A DNA stretch of 64,000 nucleotides from Amphiura filiformis (lineage: Eukaryota; Echinodermata; Ophiuroidea; Amphilepidida; Amphiuridae): contig NC_092637.1 in NCBI RefSeq assembly GCF_039555335.1, positions 8,950,815 to 9,014,814 on the forward strand, written 5' to 3'. Shown one piece after another: positions 45,600 through 55,700 of the stretch. The notes below the pieces were generated by a model. That model did not search any database. It saw nothing but the letters and a program-made list of their open reading frames with translations, and had not been told where the DNA came from. Each line of letters starts with the position of its first letter. Positions within the stretch are counted from its first letter, which is position 1. The position numbers and the translations under genes are program-made.

Positions 45600-46239
45600 C
45601 AGTGGCGGATTTAAGCTGTCAGCAAGTCAGCAGTTGCTAACAAGGCCCCCTGTTATTTTGGCCAAAGGGCCCCCCTGCTTTTTTTTTTTTTGCTTTAATT
45701 GTTTTCTGCAAGGTTCGAAGGTGCGATGGGTTCTATTTATGCCCGCATTTATGATTCTTGATAAGTTTCATTCAATTGTGCCCGTTTTGGCCACAGCAAG
45801 AGGTCAAAGGTCAAGGGCCCTAGGGGCCGAAATTTAATATTTGGGAATACAATTTCTATAGAATCAGGACTACGAATTGGTATCTAGGGCATTACACATA
45901 GGAAGTGTAAAATACAAGTAGGTCATCTAGTATGGGTCCAGGGCCCCCACTGTTATATATGTATAAAGCGTATATCATCAAAGCTGGCTCTAAAAGTAAA
46001 ACTACGTATGTGGACCGTGATGCACTTAAGCCTAAAGGTCTTTCCCCTTAGATATGAATTTTGCCAATTTTGGCCCAGATATCCAAGAGTTCCCGGGGCC
46101 AAATGTCAATACAAAAGGCCAGTCGTTTCTCAATAACTATTCATGAGTTCCCGAGGTCAAATATTATAGGCCCATTTGGCACTTTTTGTAAGTTATAACC
46201 AGGGCCTAAAATTGAGCCTCATAATGTCACATATTATGG

Positions 46240-46565
46240 GCTACAGGGCCACCAAAATGTCCCTGTGCATCTTCCTTTTTAGACCTAAAACACCATGTTC
46301 TGGGCCAAAATAGGATAAAATTGCATATATAGCAAAATTCACCTTCATTTTTTCCGTGCTTCACCCGCAAATGTCATAGTAAAATCGAAAACAAAATATG
46401 CTCGGCTCTCTCTAAATGGTTATGCTTCTGCCGCAATCGTATACGTAAATCAAATTAAACTAAGCCACTTAAGTGCATATATGCCTTCCTCACAGTGATT
46501 TTGGGGCCTCCAAATTTTGCCCGGGTCCAGGGCCCCCAAAAAGGCAAATCCGGCCCTAAGGTGCA
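46240..46565. mobile_element. Degraded hAT-like MITE (ggccggatt family)
   Basis: Shares ccctgtgcatcttcc, agggcccccaaaaaggc and aaatccggccct with 48017-48300. No clear target duplication. Confidence 0.5.
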
Positions 46566-47004
46566 TAGGCGCAGATCCGGGGGCGTATAGGGGATGGGGG
46601 ATAAATCTCCCCTTTTGCACCATGATGCAGTCATGTCTACAGTAGAATTCATCTCGACCTTTGCAGGACTTAACCCCATTAAAAGCTATTAAACCAAGAT
46701 AACACTCATTGAAACAGCTCAACTGATTAAATCGGATCTTCTCTGGTTGTGCACAAGTGACTGTTTTCATGTGCGATATCGCAATAAAGCTGGTATTCAT
46801 AGCTTCAGTTGGGTAACCGATTATAAAGGAAACGAAAGGAAACAATGTTATGTGTGGCTTTGTTCACGAAATCAGACAATGGCGTGCTTTTTGTAAACCA
46901 GCATTCTTGAAAATGAGCAACATAATGATTTTTGACTTAACACGGTTTGGAAATAATTTCTTCATATTTTTGGTGTTATCTGTCGTTTACATGTCCTTCC
47001 TAAA

Positions 47005-47320
47005 ACACAAAAGTACGACCCTCTTCAAACACCTAAATTAGCTAAAAATTTAGGACATGTTACAAAACTATATTGTCTAGAATTCAGTTAGAAGAGTACT
47101 TTTAATATTGGCCGGTTATTTTTCACACAGCGACGTTAACTAGGCAATGTATATACTATTACCTATAACATTAACTAAAACACCAAAGTACGAATATTTC
47201 CAAACATCTAAATTAGCTAAAAATTTAGGACATGTTAAAAACTATATTTTCTAGAACTTTAGAAGAGTACTTTTAATATTGGCCGGTTATTTTTCCCACA
47301 GCGACGTTAACTAGTCATAC
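47005..47320. repeat. Tandem duplication, about 173-bp unit x2
   Basis: Both units contain aaattagctaaaaatttagg, then agagtacttttaatattggc and cagcgacgttaacta. They are diverged by several per cent. Confidence 0.8.
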
Positions 47321-47597
47321 TGTTAACGTAGGGCTATTTGTAAAGGTCACGCGTCAATGGGAAAGAGCACTGTGTATTGTGTATAGGAAAACGGACAGTA
47401 ACTGCAGTATGCCATGTTTTAACGGTTTAGTTTCAAATGGCAACATTCGCGCGCATTTGTTCCTTAAACTTATTTTGTCGCCATAAGGTTCTGGATTTAA
47501 GAACCCCCCCCTAATGTCAAAATTCACGCGTGTCAACGTATTGGCTTCCTATTCCTTGAGGTCAGATTATGATATTAAAACTGATTCTGGACCTTAA

Positions 47598-47933
47598 AGG
47601 AGTATTTCGTGATCCTAGCATCCTCTTTTTATGACATTATTCCGTACATATCCACGAAAAAAGCATATTCCCAAAATTTCAGTTGATTCCGATTTTGCGT
47701 TTGCGAGTTATGCATGATTATGTGTATTACACTGCTCCATAGACAATACGTTGTAATTTCGTTCTGGTGCACCAGAACGAAATTCAAATTTCATGATATC
47801 TTTGCTAAACGAATTAATCTGCAAGAAATATTTTGTACATAAACATTATGTAGCCAGAGTATTCCAGTGATATAAAAATCTCAACTTTTTTGAGAAAAGT
47901 GGGGGATGAGGCTGTGGATCACGAAATGCCCCT
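47598..47933. mobile_element. 336-bp MITE, TTAA target, tttcgtgatcc ends
   Basis: Ends aggagtatttcgtgatcc and ggatcacgaaatgcccct, with TTAA at 47594-47597 and 47934-47937. A 19-bp hairpin, ttcgttctgg/ccagaacgaa, lies at the centre. Confidence 0.88.
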
Positions 47934-48016
47934 TTAATCTGGGATTTTGTTTGCTTCTTGACTATCAAGCAAAAACAGAAAAGGAAATATTCCTTGTTCT
48001 TTAGTACCGTTTAAAC

Positions 48017-48300
48017 AGGGCCGGATTTACCATAGGGCCAGTGCCTTGTGCAGTGCAGTGTGCATCTTCCATTTTAGCCAAAAATCACCCAAGTTTTGGA
48101 CCAAAATATGGTACAAAAATTTTTCAGCTTCAAATTGAGCTAAAATAATCTAAAATTTAATTTTTTCGCGCGCTTCGCGCACAAATGTCCTAGTGAAATC
48201 TAAAACTTGGCCACTTCAGTGCACATGCGCTTACGGTGCGTTTGGGGCCTCCACATTTTGGCCTGGCCCGGGGCCCCCAAAAAGGAAAATCCGGCCCTGA
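48017..48300. mobile_element. hAT-like MITE, gtttaaac duplication
   Basis: A 284-bp element with ends cagggccggattt and aaatccggccctg. The 8-bp palindrome gtttaaac stands on both sides (48009-48016 and 48301-48308), although it overlaps the end base on one side. Confidence 0.75.
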
Positions 48301-48596
48301 GTTTAAACACTCACAAATTTGATAAATAGTGTGAAATTGCAAATTTTCGCGCGCTTCGCGCGAAATTTACCGACTATAGGCCTTCATGAACTTTTACTTT
48401 TAAATAGTATGAAATGGAATGAATGTTCGCGCGCTATACGTGCACGTATCTGGTAACATTGGGCCAAACTATGATCACTATACAAATATTGTTCTTGCCA
48501 TCCTCCCGACAAAAATTCAGGCACGCTCCTGATTTCAACTCTTTGGGCCCCCAGGATTTGTTGCTGACAGGGCCCTTTTCCTTATATCCGCCTCTG

Positions 48597-50008
48597 CAAA
48601 TGTTTACAAAGTAAACACATGTGCATTTACTTTCCGAACAATATGAAAGTAAACATGTTGAATGTTTAGAATCTGAATACTCTCATGTGTTTACTCTTTG
48701 TGTTTACTTTGGTGTTTATGTGTTTAGGTGTCCTATACCTTTACTGTGTAAATGAAAAATTAAACACCTTGCAGTGTTTAAAAAGTGTTACAGAAACCCT
48801 AAACACATGTATGAGCGACTGTAAAGTTTCCAAATGCTTCAAAAAAGAGATACGACAATGTGCATGTGTAAATTTCCGGCGGATTTTTGGCCCATAAACC
48901 AAATCAAGGGGAATTTGGCCACAGTGAAAAGATGCTTTGGGCAATTTTCGGACGATTGATTCTTTTTCCCTTGCCCCTTTTAATATTCTCCTTTTTCTTT
49001 TTCTATTTGACACCACACAAGCGGTCATTTTTGTTATTTTTATAATGCAAATTTGCAATTTTTCCCAAACTTCCTTTTCTCCTTATTTGATGCGTTGTTT
49101 GGGGATGTCTTTAAAAATGTGTCATTCCTGTTGAAACCCATACACCCCCTATGGAAAACACGTCCATAATATTCCACACAGGGGGTGTAGATTTCAATTA
49201 GAGTCACTCATTTGGGTAATACTATAGCTTATACTCCATGTGTGAAAGATTAATGCCATAAACATGATAAATAATGCACGATTTCCTTCAAATTTTTAAT
49301 TTTTATTCTGTAGAGCCTACTCCAAATGCTGAATACTAATAGTAATAACTGTAATCATTGTCGGGAAAGGTGTCTGTCCATTTTGAGCTGAAATAACAAG
49401 GTATAGACCCCATGGCGTAGATTTCTTTTTGACATGGGGGTCCTTTTTTTGGAAACAAAAATTCTTGGAAGTATAGTGAATCCAGCACCTTTTGGCGACA
49501 AAATAAGTTTATATTACAAATGCGAAAAATGTTGCCATATTGAAGCTAACCTGATGAAATATGGTGCAAAAGTGGAATGATTTCTTGCGTAGCGCGAAAA
49601 ATTGGCACTTATGGGGATAAAATAGCCAAATATGAGGTTAATTTGGTCAGAAACCCAGATACAGGCGTCAACATTTGGTGGGGGATGAATGTATGGACCA
49701 TCCTCTCAGGCAAAATATTGGGGGATTTATCCCCCCATCCCCCGGGATCTACTGTTGGTTTTCCCTCATTTTTTGACTGTAACTCCACAACTGCTGTCTG
49801 TGCTGAAATAAAATTTCCAGTGCAGTAGTTGTAGTCCTTGCCCCTATAATATACATATCTTACTTGTCACCAATGCTTTATAATTTTTGAGAAAAATGCA
49901 AAAATAGGCACAAAATTGGGCAGGGGTGTAGTACCCCCTTAAATTCATGAATTATGGCTGATTCCATTTATATAGCTGCAACGTGCGTATAAACCATTAC
50001 AAGATCGT
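48597..50008. promoter_or_regulatory. 5' flank of copy 4, middle part
   Basis: 48815-49150 matches 28010-28340 upstream of copy 2. 49210-49400 matches the flank of copy 3 and keeps the empty site of its minisatellite element. 49740-49941 is a 3' half of the gggggtactac MITE family. No gene is seen. Confidence 0.5.
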
Positions 50009-52366
50009 ACGGAAGCTTAAAAGTGCCACCGTAATCTGTAAAAAAGTCGAGATAATTATCCCGGTAAGCCGACTTCCTAGTGATGAAAAGATGAGATAAC
50101 AAGATCCTGGTTCTGGTCAAGTCTACTTCCTAGTGACCAGATGAGATAACAAGATCCTGGATCTGGTCAAATCGACTTCCTAGTGACGAAAAGATGAGAT
50201 AACAGGATCCTGGTTCTGGTCAAGTCGACTTCCTAGTGACCAGAAGATGAGATAACAAGATCCTGGATCTGGTCAAATCGACTTGTGACCAGAAGATGAT
50301 ATAACAAGATCCTGGATCTGGTCAACTCGACTTCCTTGTGACCAGAAGATGAGATAACAAGATTCTGGATCTGGTCAAATCGACTTCATAGTGACCAGAA
50401 GATGAGATAACAAGATCCTGGATCTGGTCAAGTCGACTTCCTTGTGACCAGAAGATGAGATAACAAGATCCTGGATCTGGTCAAGACAGCTTGATGCAGT
50501 CGTCTTCCCGGCCTGGGTGGGGTTTGTTTGTTTGTTTGTTTGTTTGTTCGCGGTCGTGTGGAGACACACTTGGGTCCTGATGGGACCAGCCAGGTTCAAA
50601 CAAAGTGCTCAAGCCAGGCTAATCGAGCATAATCATGCTGGCCTAGTAGGCCTACCTCGAAAGAAAGGAGAAAAAATATTCGCAGATAAAAGAAAAGAAG
50701 GCTACTCCCAACAATCAAGTGAATAATTTTATTATCTCGAGATATTATCTCGGGATAGTTTTATTATCTCGAGATAATTTTATTATCTCGAGATATTATC
50801 TAGAACAACTTTCTTGCCCTGTTTGTATGAACATATTAAGCAAATAGATACCCGAGCTAATAAAATTATCTCGAGATAATAAAATTATCCCGGGATAAGA
50901 TCTCGAGATAATAAAATTATCCCGGGACAATAAAATTATCCCGAGATCTTTTTCTACCACAAGCTGTATACATAGCATGATCTGTGATAAGTGCAAGGAC
51001 AACAGTGGCGTAGTAGCCAGGACAGAGGAGGGAGCAAGGGGAATGCGATGTTTTAGGGACCGTTCACAAACACATGTTAGAGGGGCCTGATGCAAAAAAA
51101 GGGGGGGAGGGCTGAAAAATTTGGACCCTCCCAAGGGGGGCTGAAAAAATGACCACCAATTTTCCTGGGAAAATTGAGTTTATATCTTTTCTATGGGGTT
51201 GACTCATAATTTTCATGTCAAAAGGGGGGCTGAAATTTTGAGGTCTGTTAAGGGTGGCCCCATTTTTTTTTTGCATCACCCTCCCCTCTTACAAGGGTTT
51301 GTGAACGGTCCCTAAGGGGAGCAAACTTTGACAATAAAAATGAGCAGGCCTACAAAAAAGGCCTATAGGAGGTAGGCTTGCTTTTAACCCATTTCTCTTG
51401 ACGGCTGACGGTAAAATTGTTCACTTGATTGTTGGGAGTAGCCTTCTTTTCTTTTATCTGCGAATATTTTTCTCCTTTCTTTCGAGGTAGGCCTACTAGG
51501 CCAGCATGATTATGCTCGATTAGCCTGGCTTGAGCACTTTGTTTGAACCTGGCTGGTCCCATCAGGACCCAAGTGTGTCTCCACACGACCGCGACCGTTT
51601 AAACAACAAAACCAACAAACAAACAAACCCCACCCAGGCCGGGAAGACGACTGCATCAAGCTGTCTTGACCAGATCAAGGATCTTGTTATCTCATCTTCT
51701 GGTCACTTAGGAAGTCGACTTGACCAGATCCAGGATCTTGTTATCTCATCTTCTGGTCACAAGGAAGTCGACTTGACCAGATCCAGGATCTTGTTATCTC
51801 ATCTTCTGGTCACTATATATGAAGTCGATTTGACCAGATGCAGAATCTTGTTATCTCATCTTCTGGTCACAAGGAAGTCGAGTTGACCAGATCCGGGATC
51901 TTGTTATATCATCTTCTGGTCACTAGGAAGTCGATTTGACCAGATCCAGGATCTTGTTATCTCATCTTCTGGTCACTAGGAAGTCGAGTTGACCAGATCC
52001 AGGATCTTGTTATCTCATCTTCTGGTCACTAGGAAGTCGAGTTGACAAGATCCAGGATCTTGTTATCTCATCTTCTGGTCACTATGAAGTCGATTTGACC
52101 AGATGCAGAATCTTGTTATCTCATCTTCTGGTCACAAGGAAGTCGAGTTGACCAGATCCAGGATCTTGTTATATCATCTTCTGGTCACTTAGAAAATCGA
52201 CTTGACCATATCCAGGATCTTGTTATCTCATCTTCTGGTCACTAGGAAGTCGACTTGACCAGAACCAGGATCTTGTTATCTCATCTTTTCATCACTAGGA
52301 AGTCGGCTTACCGGGATAATTATCTCGACTTTTTTACAGATTACGGTGGCACTTTTAAGCTTCCGT
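50009..52366. mobile_element. 2.36-kb foldback element with minisatellite arms
   Basis: Ends are acggaagcttaaaagtgcc and ggcacttttaagcttccgt, with a perfect 8-bp duplication, aagatcgt (50001-50008 and 52367-52374). Each arm holds tandem units of about 53 bp (gatgagataacaagatcctg): about eight on the left (50080-50490) and about eleven or twelve on the right (51670-52300). Then comes a 240-bp inverted core with a tttg run. The loop (50730-51410) holds tctcgagataa repeats and a separate MITE. 8-bp duplications occur with hAT and P elements. There is no transposase, so it depends on others. Confidence 0.9.
51056..51312. mobile_element. MITE, gggaccgttcac family, copy 1
   Basis: 257 bp with ends gggaccgttcacaaacac and gtttgtgaacggtccc. 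It lies in the loop of the foldback element, so it inserted there later or was carried along. The second member is at 53504-53776. Confidence 0.85.
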
Positions 52367-52492
52367 AAGATCGTACATTGTGCCTATAAGTTCATGTCGA
52401 TGTCGTCCAATCCAAAAAGGTCAACACTACCAGTACCATTCCTGTTCCATCCAGCTTTGTCAAACCATAGATATAATAGTCGCGTCTAGAAA

Positions 52493-52721
52493 ATGATGGC
52501 ATCAAATATGTCAGAAAACAAACTGTTCAATTTACTGTCTGATATGAAGCACTACCACAAAACCTATGCTGCCTACTGTAGCAAGACGAACAAATGGCAA
52601 GAATGGCAAAAATGGACCGAGAGTGCCGAATTTGAATCAAATGTTGTGGCCAACTTGTCGAAAAATTTTTCAGGAAATATGGACCAGCCGATACGTGTCC
52701 TTGGTATTGGAAGCGGGGACG
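52493..52721 (+). CDS. HNMT-like copy 4, exon 1
   Basis: 229 bp, phase-1 donor gggacg|gtaagt. It starts with the double ATG seen in copies 2 and 3. Confidence 0.88.
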
Positions 52722-55700
52722 GTAAGTTACTATATATGACAGCTCAGTGGCGGATCTGATGGCTTGCTGACAGGACCCCCCTTGCTATCATGGCCTTCAG
52801 GCCCTACTGACAGGACTTCTTGACAGGGGGAGGGGGGTGTTACCAGGGACGTAGCTCCTCGGGGGCCCATGGACAAGGATCAATACGGGGCCCTTTTAAC
52901 ATCCTTCATTGGCCTTATCCCTAAGGGAACAACCCGAAAGTTTGGTGAAGTCCTATAAACGAAAGTCCTTTCGTTAGGAGGCTAAACCCCTCCCCTCCCT
53001 CTAATGTGAAATATCAAAAATTCCAGTATTTCTAGGCAGTGGCGTAGCGTAGCGTGGGTCATCACATTGGGGGGGCACCGACCATGATTGGGAGGGCACC
53101 AGGCTGATGTGGGGGGGGCACAACCCGTTTTTCGGCAATTTCCCTATGGGATTTTAAAAATTTTCAGATCGATTGGGGGGGCACGTGACACTATGATGCT
53201 ACGCCACTGTTTCTAGGTAAATAAGAAAACTAAGTAGCCTAAAATTATATGGTTTAATTAGCCATAAATTGGCAAATGGTAATATGCGACTCACTTTTCT
53301 ATATATTAATCTTTAATATGAATGAATTTTAAGACCGCTGTTAAATAGATTAATATTTTCATATACATTTTAAAAAGTAATTTACACAGGAAACAAGAGA
53401 CAAACATTTTGAATCTTTGTTGTTGGTATCTAGGCCTATGACTGGGGATGATGTTATAACGTATTTATTCATCTGTCATTTAGTGTCATCCTCATCCATC
53501 TAAGGGACCGTTCACAAACACTTGTTAGGGGGCCTGATGCAAAAAAGGGGGCCTGAATATTTTTGACCCTCCCTAAGGGGGGGGGGCTGAAAAAATGACC
53601 ACACATTTTCCTGGGAAAATTGAGTTTATAAATATGCTTTTCTATGGCGTTGACTCTTCATGTCAAAAAGGGGGCCCTGAAATTTTCGAGGTCTGTAAAG
53701 GGGGGGGGGGCCGAAAAATTTTCGCGATGAAATTTGTTTGCATCAGCCCCCCCTACAAGTGTTTGTGAACGGTCCCTAAAGCAGGGGTAGGCCACCTTTT
53801 TAATACGCCGGGCTAGAAATAAACAATGGAAAAACTGCATGGGCTGCACATTTTTATTTTCAAAGTGCACTATTAAAATCATTTACAATAATTTAATTTG
53901 CTGCCTATATTTTGTCTGAATTAATTTTGTAAACTATGTAAATTCATTCATATATTTCCATGTTTGCAAAAAGCTGCAAAAGTCTATAATCCCTGACCAA
54001 AAATGTACGGATATTAATTTTGAAACTTTACTGACTGCAAAAAAATGGGTTATCATTATTTTTATCATCTATATATATTCAATAGTCCTACAAAAATGTA
54101 TGTCTACCTGTAACATGTGTAATGGACTTTATTCTTAGCTATACAGAATTCACGGGTCATTTGATCATTATGAAAATTATTCATGTGTATCGTCATGAAT
54201 CTCTGGTCATGAATCAAGTAGTCATGGAAACCTTTGAAAAATAAATTCCAGTTATAAATAAAAATTCCCTTTAAAAGGAAAGCCAGCCTCAATGTAGAAG
54301 AGGTCTTGTAATTAGTTTTGGTCAATGTGAAAGGCATTTTTAGGATCACGCTTACATCTACATGACAGTCCACCAAACCATCAACGATGAGAACATGCAC
54401 ACTGAATCTTTGTTTTTTTTTGTCTTTTCAGCTTTTTACCCACGATATCTCAATTTCCAATTTTGTAATACCAGAACTTACGAACTCAATATCTTCGCTT
54501 AGGAATGTCCGATTTCACTGCTTTCGATATACCACTTCATAAATACACTGCCGGTTTGAGTTAACTTACATGTACATTTTATTTTAAAATAACTTAATTA
54601 ATTCGCAATGTATAGTTTAAGCCTACTATATTATAATAGATAGTGGCCAGCACATTTATAAAGGACTGGTTACTCACTACAATCTTCACTCTTAAACTGT
54701 GTTTTTCTGAATGTGCTGATCATGTTGATTGCTAGTCGGAAACTCCTGCGAAGCTATGGACGGCATCTTACCTACTCCATTCTATAATACATGTAGTCTG
54801 CCTAGTGCCTTGTGGGTTTTCTCTTCAATCATTTTGTTGAATGTAATTTTATGAATCAACTAGTTATGTGTCATTTTATTTATAATAAAGAAGTTATTAA
54901 ATTAATAAAGTAAGACAATTTATTTATCTATAAGTGCATGTCAAATGGGGTACATTGTTCAATACTATAGGCCTACATGCATAAATTATGCCCATATTAT
55001 AGCTAGGCCCTAAAAACTTTATTTTGCATCGGATTTTTCCCGTTGAAAAGACAAAACTGATGTTTATGATAGCAACCATTTCATCAATAACATTTTGAGT
55101 CATTTTATCCATAAAACGACACAGGATATGATAGATAACTACTTTCACATCAATATGGTCCATATGATCACAGACTGTTGAGAATCTGTGATATGATCCG
55201 GGGATATGATGAAGATTTTGATTCTATAGATCTGTTATCAACATGATATCACGCTGTTCAGTGGTCAAGGAGTAAGGACCCCCGGTCAAGGACACTGATA
55301 TGACAGGTGATGTCAGATTTTCTTCTGCTGACCATATGATGCTATATATTAACTATTATTGTTACATTTAGGCCTATACCTAGAACTTTTAAAGTCATAA
55401 TTAGTTCAAACATAACTTTGGTAATACTCACTCGTTTTCGTTCGTTGAAACGGCAAAACATACTTACTTTTCCTTACAAATCGAATTAAAATATTTAAAA
55501 AAAAATTCAACCACAAAAAGTTTTAAACAAAAGTCATTCCAATACCAATAAAAATTAATCTCTTGAGCATACAATTACCATCCCAGAAATAGGTACCAGC
55601 CCGATGGGCTGGCGAAAAAAAAAATTGACATTGAAATAAGGAAACAATGCGACTACATCCCACGTACACTCCGTACGCACAGGGCTCTTTTTACCGTGGA

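Larger units (their letters stand above)
45600..48596. mobile_element. Possible 3-kb hAT-type element with nested insertions
   Basis: Ends are cagtggcggatttaag and, reversed, cagaggcggatataag, flanked by caaatg (45594-45599 and 48597-48602), only 6 bp of the expected 8. No transposase was seen. The inside holds other short elements (47598-47933, 48017-48300) and a tandem duplication. The outer boundary is uncertain; two unrelated hAT remnants could give the same picture. Confidence 0.4.

Noticed and set aside
45229-45837. 202-residue open frame on the + strand
   Set aside because: No recognisable domain. It crosses a probable short inverted-repeat element, a T run and the start of a hAT-like end, and the collinear flank of copy 2 does not keep it.
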